Part shown: piece by piece, positions 14,333 to 20,140 of the stretch | Position numbering within the stretch: position 1 is the first letter of the stretch | Layout: each line of letters begins with the position of its first letter | DNA from: a virus | DNA: 20,140 nucleotides | Reading direction: 5' to 3' (one strand) | Virus record (IMG/VR): IMGVR_UViG_3300044619_000596 | Span: 1 to 20,140 of that record | Notes under the pieces: generated by a model | Database searches by the model: none | What the model was told of the DNA's origin: nothing | Seen by the model: the letters and a program-made list of their open reading frames with translations, nothing else | Position numbers and translations under genes: made by a program

Positions 14333-14875
14333 TGGCAGATCAAGGAACAGCAGCTCGTCTTATCGAAGTTGCTACAGCAGAACTAGGGACTATTGAAGGT
14401 CCTAAAGACAATGAAACTAAGTACGGCGCTTACACAAAGGCTAACTTTCAGCCATGGGTCATTTGTAAACTGGTGCGCTAACGAAGCCGGTGTAAAAGTA
14501 CCTAATACTGTTTACACACCTGGTGGAGCAGCAGCATTTAAGAAAAAGAACGCATGGATCGATGGAGATCTAGCAGACCCAGAACCAGGAGATATTGCCT
14601 ATTTTGATTTCCCTTCAGATGGAGTCGATAGAATTTCTCACGTAGGTATTGTTATCAAAGACAATGGCGACGGAACTGTTTGGTGCATCGAAGGAAACAC
14701 AAGCCCGGACGATAAAGGATCACAGCGTAATGGTGGTCAAGTATCTAAGAAGCTTCGTGCGTATAAGAAAAACCCTAAGAAGGTTCAGATTTCTATTGTA
14801 GGATTTGGCCGCCCTAAGTTTGGCGGAGCTCCTGCAGCACCAGCAACTAAATGCCCAACCTGCCCTTGTAAGTAA
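14332..14875 (+). pseudogene. CHAP-domain endolysin, frameshifted with loss of the catalytic Cys codon
   Basis: CHAP enzymes cut peptidoglycan cross-bridges or amide bonds with a Cys/His pair. Frame 1 from the ATG at 14332 encodes 42 good residues (MADQGTAARLIEVATAELGT..., ending ANFQPW) and then reads into a stop at 14479-14481. The rest of the domain continues in another frame from TCA at 14459: SFVNWCANEAG, NTVYTPGGAAAF, DPEPGDIAYFDF, ISHVGIV (catalytic-type His) and WCIEGN, ending in KCPTCPCK at 14875. Families have PWC-x-SFVxWC here; the sequence lacks 'CG' and is short by five bases, matching TGGTGTGGG reduced to TGGG between TGG repeats. Restoring five bases gives 182 residues with Cys43 and His105. 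It is either a real loss or a sequence/assembly error. Confidence 0.8.
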
Positions 14876-14967
14876 TGTACTACCTCACCCACATTACATT
14901 CCAAGGAGTGTTTATTGCAACGATAGTCGCAGTAACAATCCTTGGAATGTGGTGGGCTGAGCGCTAG
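14875..14967 (+). CDS. 30-residue membrane peptide at operon end
   Basis: ATG shares one base with the endolysin stop (TAATG). It encodes MYYLTHITFQGVFIATIVAV and a short hydrophobic end with LGMWWAER: one membrane helix with an outer aromatic/polar start and a positively charged end. Its stop overlaps the stop of the convergent phosphoesterase gene. Very short, so partly supported by the overlap; possibly a lysis accessory. Confidence 0.5.
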   Translation: MYYLTHITFQGVFIATIVAVTILGMWWAER

Positions 14968-16142
14968 CGGTCGTTATTACCGCCAAGCACAGTTAATTCT
15001 CTTCGAGGATCAAATCCCTCACCAACAACTAAAGAAATAAGTCCTGGTGCGCTTTCAAGTCCAGACTTATCACGGAACCAAGCAGAACCGTTATCCATTG
15101 CTGGATTCTGAATAAATAAACGTGGACCTACATTCTGTGCACGATAGTGGTGATAGTGACCAACATTAAGAATGTCCGCATTAGATACAGAACAACGTCC
15201 CATAACTTGACCTTGCCACCACTTAACCATGTCGCGTGACTGATGTCCGTGAGCCATGCCGTACATAACACCGCTTAGGTTTACTGTCAGAGTACTGTCA
15301 TCTGCTGCTGGATAACGGAACTCAACGCGATCACGTAGAAACTCGCTTTCTTTACAAATGTCTTCTACCTGAGCAACTACGTCAATCTGCCAAGAATCTT
15401 CAGGGCGTCCTACTAGGAAACGCTGTACCTCATCGTGGTTACCTGGAACTACCGGAACAATAAGTTTGTCTGTTAAAGGTGCAAGCGCCTTAATTTGAGC
15501 AAGAAGCATACGACGTCCAACTCGTACTTGTTCTGAAACACCAATGTCATGGCGTCCCATTACCTTACCCTTTTGACTTGTCATACCTTCAATGCAATCG
15601 CCAAGCTGTGGCAATGCAATTTGTTTAATGCCGTACTTACCAGCTAAATACTTGTGATGATCAACAGCTTCGTCTATAGATCTAAGAACTCTATCGATAA
15701 TAGCTGGCGTATCATCCTTACCGTATTGAGTATCTCCTATGCTGTAAACAGCAGTTAGATCTCCATTAGAACTAAGGATGTCTTTAGGTTCCCAGTTAAC
15801 AATTAAAGATAGTAGTTGTTCTAGATCGTAATCAGGTGCAGTTGACTTGCCTGAAGGAACAACGTTAACTCTAAATGATTCTAGCCAGTCCCCATTAAAT
15901 GTTTGCCAACGTGAACGTCGATGAGATACAACAGTCCACTCAGCTGGATCTAGCTTTGCTTCAATAAGAATTTCTTCTGCGCCAGGAGTATTTCCATCTG
16001 GGCGTGGAGTAGAAACAATAAAGCCACCATCTGTTCCAATTTCAGAACGTGGTCGCCATGCTTCTGGAATATTTTTACTTGACTTGTCAGAACCTTCTTG
16101 TCCAGCTTTTATAATTTCGTTATAATCGTCTGCTAAAGACAT
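14964..16142 (-). CDS. calcineurin-like metallophosphoesterase
   Basis: 392 residues from the ATG at 16142 (GAGGAG upstream); a TTG two codons earlier is in frame but not needed. The C-terminal ~260 residues carry all five blocks of two-metal phosphoesterases: GDTQYGK (136-142), GDCIEG (181-186), GNHDE (234-238), HGH (298-300) and GHYHHY (328-333). The order recalls the SbcD/Mre11 nuclease and related phage enzymes, so it likely hydrolyses phosphodiester or phosphomonoester bonds in DNA or nucleotides. The N-terminal ~125 residues (with SRWQTFNGDWLESFRVNVVP) are a phage-specific domain. It overlaps the small HTH gene by ten bases, suggesting they work together. Substrate not determined. Confidence 0.9.
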   Translation of the reverse strand: MSLADDYNEIIKAGQEGSDKSSKNIPEAWRPRSEIGTDGGFIVSTPRPDGNTPGAEEILIEAKLDPAEWTVVSHRRSRWQTFNGDWLESFRVNVVPSGKSTAPDYDLEQLLSLIVNWEPKDILSSNGDLTAVYSIGDTQYGKDDTPAIIDRVLRSIDEAVDHHKYLAGKYGIKQIALPQLGDCIEGMTSQKGKVMGRHDIGVSEQVRVGRRMLLAQIKALAPLTDKLIVPVVPGNHDEVQRFLVGRPEDSWQIDVVAQVEDICKESEFLRDRVEFRYPAADDSTLTVNLSGVMYGMAHGHQSRDMVKWWQGQVMGRCSVSNADILNVGHYHHYRAQNVGPRLFIQNPAMDNGSAWFRDKSGLESAPGLISLVVGEGFDPRRELTVLGGNNDR

Positions 16143-16366
16143 ACACAATCTCCTCTGCGATGGTCACGAACGGCAGTCTTGCCAAATGTTCCACCGGCAC
16201 GTCGGAGTAACATAAATAAATCTTTTGTACTTAGCTCATCATCTTCAATAGCTATATCAAGTACTTTTTTATCTTCTTCTGGGAGCGTATCAGCCCACTG
16301 TCCTACAATACAAAGTTTTAAATTACCTAAAGACTTTGCCTCTGCGTACAAATCTTGCAACGACAT
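16133..16366 (-). CDS. small HTH-like DNA-binding protein
   Basis: 77 residues with a helical core: LPEEDKKVLDIAIEDDELSTKDLFMLLRRAGGTFGKTAVRDHRRGDCVCL. The region STKDLFMLL...GTFGKTAVRDHRRGDC (about 46-75) has the form of a helix-turn-helix with a basic recognition helix; short proteins ending in HRRGxC are frequent in actinobacterial phages, from memory. GGAGGG lies upstream of the ATG. Coupled to the phosphoesterase gene by a ten-base overlap. Might target DNA or help load the phosphoesterase. Confidence 0.7.
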   Translation of the reverse strand: MSLQDLYAEAKSLGNLKLCIVGQWADTLPEEDKKVLDIAIEDDELSTKDLFMLLRRAGGTFGKTAVRDHRRGDCVCL

Positions 16367-16395
16367 TGGTGCCCTCCATACTTTAGTCCAATTAC

Positions 16396-16432
16396 AGTAC
16401 TAGGCCCTGAGGAAACCCCAAGGCCTAGTGAC
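16396..16432 (-). terminator. hairpin, possible terminator or attenuator
   Basis: ACTAGGCC (16399-16406) pairs with GGCCTAGT (16422-16429), with an inner partial stem around an AAA loop. It lies between the 16447-16815 gene and the HTH gene. No U tract follows on either strand, so termination is less sure than at 5342. The core AGGCC/GGCCT is like that of the 5342 terminator. Confidence 0.45.
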
Positions 16433-16446
16433 TAGCATACATCAAA

Positions 16447-16815
16447 TTAGTAAGAAGTGCTATTACCAGAATCAAAGTTTGAACGATCACGCTTTGCAGC
16501 GGTCGAAATGATTCGGCCGTTAGCCTGTGTTGCTCCTGCAGCTGGGTCGGTCATCTTTGTGTAACGAGGTGCGCCCTTAATTGAATACGCAGCTCCTGCA
16601 CGATCTTGGCCTGTAGCAGAAACGTTGCTACGTGTGCCCATAGGTTGAGCATATGGATCCCCAGCCTGTGCACCTTTCTTCTTAACAAGTGTGCCAGCTT
16701 CTGGTGATGCAGATGGAGCAGTGAACTTAATTCCATCTTTCATCATAGGCTTGCGACCTTGCTTTGCCATACCTGCAAGCGCCTCGTCAGGGCTTGGGAT
16801 TGAGCTTTTTGCCAT
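16447..16815 (-). CDS. basic, likely disordered unknown protein
   Basis: 122 residues, rich in Ala, Ser, Gly, Lys and Pro, with no membrane segment or cysteine. It starts MAKSSIPSPDEALAGMAKQG. Possible nucleic-acid or virion protein. AGGAAAACC precedes the ATG. Followed by the hairpin at 16396-16432. No family recognised. Confidence 0.65.
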   Translation of the reverse strand: MAKSSIPSPDEALAGMAKQGRKPMMKDGIKFTAPSASPEAGTLVKKKGAQAGDPYAQPMGTRSNVSATGQDRAGAAYSIKGAPRYTKMTDPAAGATQANGRIISTAAKRDRSNFDSGNSTSY

Positions 16816-16857
16816 GGTTTTCCTAACTGTTGTGAGATCTCTTAATACAAGAATATA

Positions 16858-17139
16858 TCAACTTACATTGATAGTAAAGACTATCGCGGAAATTTGTCCG
16901 TCACGGGAATCCACGGTAGTGAATCCTGGGCGGCAATTTAGGTCAAGACCTCTAGGGGCAACGTAGCCTCTAGCGATAGCAATAGCTTTTACTGCCTGGT
17001 TTACTGCTGAGGCACCAACTGCACGAATTTTTACTTGTGGGTTTTCATACAATGCGTGAGCAATTGCAGAACCTACCGATTGTGCGTTAGAACCGGCGCT
17101 TACACGCAGGAACTTCTCTTCATTATCTTTTTCAATCAC
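16858..17139 (-). CDS. spoVS: stage V sporulation protein S (SpoVS) family protein
   Basis: 93 residues. Positions 10-90 follow the SpoVS pattern closely: LRVSAGSNAQSVGSAIAHAL, VKIRAVGASAVNQAVKAIAI and ARGYVAPRGLDLNCRPGF. SpoVS proteins are Alba-like small nucleic-acid-binding proteins; in Bacillus one affects spore coat and septum formation. The start is GTG at 17139 with AAGGA about ten bases upstream; no other in-frame start is better. It lies 60 bases after the PD-(D/E)XK nuclease with a short hairpin between. In a phage it may bind phage or host DNA or RNA; that is inference. Confidence 0.88.
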   Translation of the reverse strand: MIEKDNEEKFLRVSAGSNAQSVGSAIAHALYENPQVKIRAVGASAVNQAVKAIAIARGYVAPRGLDLNCRPGFTTVDSRDGQISAIVFTINVS

Positions 17140-17164
17140 GAGTTTGTAGTCCTTAGTTTTCGAT

Positions 17165-17181
17165 TTAGAGTTGCCCTCTAA
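17165..17181 (-). other. short hairpin upstream of spoVS
   Basis: TTAGAG (17165-17170) and CTCTAA (17176-17181) can form a 6-bp stem around a five-base loop. It lies 25-40 bases before the spoVS GTG start, inside the leader. No U tract, so not a typical terminator. A translation-control element is possible. Confidence 0.3.
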
Positions 17182-17198
17182 GGAAAACGGTACGTGAT

Positions 17199-17549
17199 TT
17201 AAGAGGCTCCGTCAGCGTATCCGGCCTCTTTTAAGAGGTTTACGAAGTCCTCTAGCCTTAGTATTACTGGCCATTCGCCAATAGTAGCCTCGCCTTGACC
17301 ATTAAGTCGCAATACAGCTACGGGCAAATCTTTGCCATTATGGCGATCTTTTAGCTGTTTTATAGCTGCAGAAGGATTAAATCCTGTGCGAGCCTTTACT
17401 TCCCAATCAATGCCGATAGTTCCAGTAACGTCAGTACCCGAACGACCAGCCCCGGTAGACTCTGCATACGGCCAGCCGTTTGCGACTAAATAGTTAGCCA
17501 CAATTTTCTGTGACTTATAGCCACGGTGTTTTCTACTATTAGTGGTCAT
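17199..17549 (-). CDS. PD-(D/E)XK-type nuclease (Hjc-like)
   Basis: 116 residues from the ATG at 17549. A GTG 12 bases earlier lies very close to the GAGG of a possible ribosome site and is the alternative. Motifs: GxDVTG with Asp40 (SGTDVTGTIG), then Glu50-Val-Lys52 in IDWEVKARTGF, the D...ExK metal-binding core. The N-terminal helix with KSQKIVANYL resembles archaeal-type Holliday-junction resolvases and phage resolvases. It would cut branched DNA during recombination or packaging. The end of the gene encodes a short hydrophobic/polar tail. Overlaps the stop of the 104-residue gene by 11 bases. VRR-NUC-like nucleases are the other option. Confidence 0.8.
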   Translation of the reverse strand: MTTNSRKHRGYKSQKIVANYLVANGWPYAESTGAGRSGTDVTGTIGIDWEVKARTGFNPSAAIKQLKDRHNGKDLPVAVLRLNGQGEATIGEWPVILRLEDFVNLLKEAGYADGAS

Positions 17550-17853
17550 TAGACCACTCACCCTCTACATAGTAGCCAAACTCTTTATCTAAGTTTTTTA
17601 CAAACTCTATATCTGGATTCTGGCCATTCCAAGTAAAAAAGTTGTTTCTAGATATACAATGACGCCCAAGTAGTTCCCTAATTAAAGGATCGTAGTGATT
17701 ATGATTTATAAAAGCATGCTCAGATTCAAAATTTTCTGGTAAGCCTCGTTCCTTTAACCACTCTTCTTTTTCAGTAATCATAGAGATGTATAGCTCCCTA
17801 CCAACCCTAAAAAATAAATTTTTCCAATTAATATCGTCGTCTAAAGATTCCAC
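17539..17853 (-). CDS. unknown acidic protein
   Basis: 104 residues, GTG start at 17853 with AGGG seven bases upstream. Starts MESLDDDINWKNLFFRVGRE; contains many Glu/Asp/His/Asn and aromatic residues, no recognised motif. It sits between an unknown protein and the nuclease with a nine-base gap and an 11-base overlap. Function unknown. Confidence 0.65.
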   Translation of the reverse strand: MESLDDDINWKNLFFRVGRELYISMITEKEEWLKERGLPENFESEHAFINHNHYDPLIRELLGRHCISRNNFFTWNGQNPDIEFVKNLDKEFGYYVEGEWSNDH

Positions 17854-17862
17854 GTCTTTACC

Positions 17863-18657
17863 CTATTCTACTAAATTTTGTTTAATTTCGTGCATAAGTT
17901 GTTCTTTAACTTTAGCATTTTTTGCCATAGCATACTTTTCAGTTAAGGATCTAAATAACCCGTACCTAATAGAAGCTGCACCAAGCTCTAAATGCAAATT
18001 TGCAATCTTTGTTGTTCTCATAAACCGTTTAAATACAACCGGCCTATCTGTAAGAACTTGCATATAAAACAAAGGATCTTCTTCATAAAAACTTAACTTA
18101 TCCGTAGATAACGGAATGTGGTAGTCCAACTGGAATGATCTAAACCATTGCCCAATATCAAACTGCCCTATAGATAGCATTGCGCCGTCTGCTGGGGCTG
18201 AATGTGGGTAATACGGAGGAGTAAACTTAGCAATAACAGGGTCTTCTGCTACAAAAAGCCAAGCCATATTGTACAAAACATTTGCGTAGCCATCAAAAGA
18301 AGATTTACGAAGCACGTTTAAATACACCCTAGATTGTAATTCAGAACCAAAAGGTAGGGAATTAGTAGCGTAGTTAGGAGATTTTGACATTTCTTCTGCT
18401 GCAGCCTTTAAAAACCCTTCTGGAAAATTAACTATATTTTCTACAGCGTTTTTAAAAACAAAAATATTATTAGTAGTGTCCCTATGAGCAGGGCAGGCAT
18501 AAAGGTTGTCTCCACCAAGTTTTTCCAGACTACGCAACGAGTTTACCTCTGAGGACAAACTTACTGGTGCGGGGTAAAGTAAAGACCAAGAATCTAAATC
18601 GCTTTCATAGGCTGCTGGAGCCCAATAAATAACTAAAGGCTCTTTGTTACTTCCCAT
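17863..18657 (-). CDS. unknown phage protein with mixed fold
   Basis: 264 residues, start ATG overlapping the dNMP kinase gene by 11 bases. Mixed helix and strand, no signal peptide. Distinct patches: VIYWAPAAYESDLDSW near the start, CPAHRD (55-60), and ADGAMLSIGQFDIGQWFRSF near 155-175. Tyr/Trp/Pro-rich centre suggests a folded protein that may bind a small molecule or another protein. No catalytic motif recognised. C-terminus is helical and charged. Confidence 0.7.
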   Translation of the reverse strand: MGSNKEPLVIYWAPAAYESDLDSWSLLYPAPVSLSSEVNSLRSLEKLGGDNLYACPAHRDTTNNIFVFKNAVENIVNFPEGFLKAAAEEMSKSPNYATNSLPFGSELQSRVYLNVLRKSSFDGYANVLYNMAWLFVAEDPVIAKFTPPYYPHSAPADGAMLSIGQFDIGQWFRSFQLDYHIPLSTDKLSFYEEDPLFYMQVLTDRPVVFKRFMRTTKIANLHLELGAASIRYGLFRSLTEKYAMAKNAKVKEQLMHEIKQNLVE

Positions 18658-19264
18658 TTTTGTTTTCCATTCTTATAGATATAAGGTTTTCTAAATCTTC
18701 TAAAGTACCGTTGTTTACAAAAATTTGACTTACTTTGTACCCGTCTAATTCAGATTCTGAAACGTGGTCGTTTACTGGACCAAACCCAGCACGCTTTACA
18801 CGCCAGAGCTGACCGCCTAACTCTTTAATCTTTTCAGCTTCATTCTTAAATCTAACATCTGTTACCACAACACGTTCACCACTTTTTATGGTGCTTAGAG
18901 CAGCGCTAATCCAAATGTCCTCATTAAATAATTTTCTAGCTGAGTTACCTAAGTCTTGCAATAACCTACGAACTTGAGGCTCTTGCTTTGCGTTATCCCA
19001 ACCAACTAAGTTTACAAGGTCTTGCAAATAACCTGTAGGGCTGCACGCAACCATAGGATTAATTTCGTACAAAAAGTCCCTAATCTTGTCCGCAAATGCA
19101 ATCCTTCTGTAACCGTATTTGTTTACCAATACAGAAGCAGCAGTGTCTTTTCCAGACTGTGCGTAACCAGTCAAACCAATGATTTCATAACCAGGGTAAC
19201 CGGTAGGGCTCTTGGGTAAGCCTAGCTCTTCATCAGTAAATAAAGAAAGCTGTTCATAACTCAT
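18647..19264 (-). CDS. deoxynucleoside monophosphate kinase
   Basis: 205 residues. P-loop GLTGYAQSGKDT at 30-41, then FADKIRDFLYEINP (75-88), a helical region with LLQDLGNSARKLF and VVVTDVRFKNEAEKIKELGG (133-152), and a final GPVNDHVSESELDG. This is the pattern of phage dNMP kinases (T4 gene 1-like), which convert dNMPs to dNDPs using ATP. It pairs functionally with the ribonucleotide reductase at the left of the window for dNTP supply. ATG overlaps the previous stop by four bases (ATGA). Confidence 0.85.
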   Translation of the reverse strand: MSYEQLSLFTDEELGLPKSPTGYPGYEIIGLTGYAQSGKDTAASVLVNKYGYRRIAFADKIRDFLYEINPMVACSPTGYLQDLVNLVGWDNAKQEPQVRRLLQDLGNSARKLFNEDIWISAALSTIKSGERVVVTDVRFKNEAEKIKELGGQLWRVKRAGFGPVNDHVSESELDGYKVSQIFVNNGTLEDLENLISIRMENKNGK

Positions 19265-19746
19265 GGTGTAAACCTCCGGGTCCTAGATCGCATACCACCA
19301 CCGTCTGATGTACGGCGTGTTAATTCACGAGATACTACTTGAGAGTCACGCTCTACGCTAAGAGCACGTGTCTCAAGAAGTTTACGAAATGCGTAACGAG
19401 TATTTAGGTCATCGTACAAATCGTTTACTTCTGGAGATACAGCAATTTGTGCTTTAAGAACAGTTACTTTATCTCCGCCTTTTGTACCAGTCCAGTTCTT
19501 AAGCATTGCACCAGCTTCTGCTACATCTACGTTGCGCTGTGCTTCGCGTTCATTAATTACAGCAATAGCATGAGCTCCTGATAGGTGATCGTTCCATTGA
19601 GTAAACTGTACAAAAAGATCCATGAGACCTTCGTCATCTAGTTCAGTAATATCACGAGGAAGTTCTGGAATTTCGTAACCCGGTTTTGGAGAAAGAGTAA
19701 ACCCAAGCTCTCCAAGACTGTCTAATACTTTACGGCTAATGCTCAT
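19261..19746 (-). CDS. helical phage protein, possible recombination accessory
   Basis: 161 residues from the ATG at 19746, which overlaps the FmdB-like gene's stop by four bases (ATGA); a GTG 12 bases earlier is less likely. Helical and highly charged, with a long middle (LMDLFVQFTQWNDHLSG, INEREAQRNVDVAEAGAM) and a C-terminal VERDSQVVSRELTRR helix. The layout of a helix with Trp, a long charged helix, a Lys-containing break and a final helix ending in Arg residues recalls UvsY-type recombination mediators, but the match is weak. Neighbours (Cas4-like nuclease, dNMP kinase, nuclease) favour DNA metabolism. Confidence 0.6.
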   Translation of the reverse strand: MSISRKVLDSLGELGFTLSPKPGYEIPELPRDITELDDEGLMDLFVQFTQWNDHLSGAHAIAVINEREAQRNVDVAEAGAMLKNWTGTKGGDKVTVLKAQIAVSPEVNDLYDDLNTRYAFRKLLETRALSVERDSQVVSRELTRRTSDGGGMRSRTRRFTP

Positions 19747-19913
19747 TGGCCGCCCCACCCTCCACCTTTAAGTTGAATGCCAAACGGAGAATACTGCCTA
19801 AACGCTTCACCGCCACACTTGCATACAATTGCAGGTGATGGCCCATCGCTAATAGGGAAAAAACTTTCTGTTACTTCTTGACACTTTGAACACTTGTAAT
19901 CGTAATCAGGCAT
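19743..19913 (-). CDS. FmdB-like zinc-ribbon protein
   Basis: 56 residues from the ATG at 19913 (GGAG seven bases upstream; an earlier in-frame start would add eight residues without a better site). Begins MPDYDYKCSKC, the usual start of FmdB/CxxC_CXXC_SSSS regulatory-type proteins, with Cys8, Cys11, Cys31 and Cys33 as the zinc ligands, and ends with GIQLKGGGWGG as in that family. Thought to regulate or bind nucleic acid; role in phages unknown. Coupled to the next gene by four bases and overlaps the upstream nuclease gene's end. Confidence 0.82.
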   Translation of the reverse strand: MPDYDYKCSKCQEVTESFFPISDGPSPAIVCKCGGEAFRQYSPFGIQLKGGGWGGQ

Positions 19914-20140
19914 CGGTACTCTCCTTATAAGGCTCACACCGCTTACATCCGGCTATAGGGTCAATATTACACACAGGTGGACGGTTGTTGTCAACTGCCC
20001 AAGCTATGTCCAATGCCTGATCAAATAGATCCTTAGTAAACTCTGGGTTGTACTTAACAGTGAACTCTTTATAATCTTGGTTAGCTTTAAGCTCATAGAT
20101 AAATACAATCTCATTTGGAGCAGAAGGAAGATCTCCGGCC
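19906..20140 (-). CDS. C-terminal end of a Cas4/RecB-like exonuclease (runs off right edge)
   Basis: The last 78 codons are in the window. They contain IVFIYELKANQDYKEF, a helical region with LFDQALDIAWAVDNNRPP, and a cluster VCNIDPIAGCKRCEPYK with three cysteines. Cas4 and related PD-(D/E)XK exonucleases have their C-terminal iron-sulfur cysteines in this form, with the first cysteine of the four-Cys cluster and the nuclease core located upstream, out of view. So a Cas4-like ssDNA exonuclease is likely; other phage nucleases with a Cys tail are possible. The stop overlaps the FmdB-like start by eight bases. Confidence 0.55.
   Translation of the reverse strand, partial: AGDLPSAPNEIVFIYELKANQDYKEFTVKYNPEFTKDLFDQALDIAWAVDNNRPPVCNIDPIAGCKRCEPYKESTDA

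Noticed and set aside
14393-14481. Separate short gene starting TTG at 14393
   Set aside because: The residues before 14459 in this frame do not match a CHAP domain; the frame is only the shifted second half of the endolysin.
5341-17198. tRNA genes in intergenic gaps
   Set aside because: All gaps are under 100 bases and no cloverleaf with a T-loop GTTCRA motif was seen by eye; no stretch above 300 bases is without a gene.

Overview
The window looks like part of a tailed-phage genome (or a virus contig) whose host is probably an actinobacterium with moderate GC. Evidence from the sequence: genes are tightly packed with 1-11 base overlaps (TAATG, ATGA, GTGA junctions), many tiny proteins have no recognisable family, nucleotide-metabolism genes typical of lytic phages are present (adenosylcobalamin-dependent ribonucleotide reductase, deoxynucleotide kinase), there is a CHAP-type lysis enzyme, and several small families are at home in Actinobacteria (BldC-like DNA-binding protein, TipAS-like domain, FmdB-like zinc ribbon). 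SpoVS is also present. The host is an inference from these families. No integrase, portal, terminase or capsid gene, and no tRNA, was seen.

Layout. (1) Positions 1-11130 are all on the minus strand. Reading in transcription order from 11130 down: a one-helix coiled-coil membrane protein, a holin-like protein, and a nest of very small overlapping unknown genes. That nest includes a His/Met/Trp-rich membrane peptide, a BldC-like regulator, a zinc ribbon and several short basic proteins. Next come a 397-residue charged protein, a stand-alone TipAS-like domain, a Cys-containing protein, an acidic protein with a clear terminator at 5342-5368, then a linked group: nucleotidyltransferase fold, DUF6321-like basic protein, degenerate HAD-like protein, a TIM-barrel-like protein of uncertain role, and class II ribonucleotide reductase. 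The start of a very acidic protein runs off the left edge. (2) Positions 11225-14967 form the only plus-strand operon: a secreted, repeat-rich 858-residue protein, two small membrane proteins, a CHAP endolysin that is broken as written, and a 30-residue membrane peptide. This is most likely the lysis/envelope block. (3) Positions 14964-20140 are again minus strand. In transcription order from the right they encode the end of a Cas4/RecB-like nuclease, an FmdB-like zinc ribbon, an unknown possible recombination accessory protein, a dNMP kinase, two unknowns, a PD-(D/E)XK nuclease, SpoVS, a basic disordered protein, a small HTH protein and a metallophosphoesterase.

How the parts may work together: the nuclease, phosphoesterase, nucleotide kinase and reductase form a DNA replication/recombination and precursor-supply set. 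The BldC-like, SpoVS and TipAS-like proteins look like borrowed host regulatory or small-molecule-sensing parts. The plus-strand operon probably acts at the envelope late in infection.

The most unusual points are: (a) the secreted giant protein lacks a standard start codon at the only place that gives it a signal peptide (ATA, or a -1 slip on an A run); (b) an apparent 5-base loss removes the catalytic Cys and shifts the frame of the CHAP endolysin; (c) an 18-residue DGKL repeat is shared between the secreted protein and the adjacent membrane protein; (d) the HAD-like protein has Ala where the nucleophilic Asp should be.
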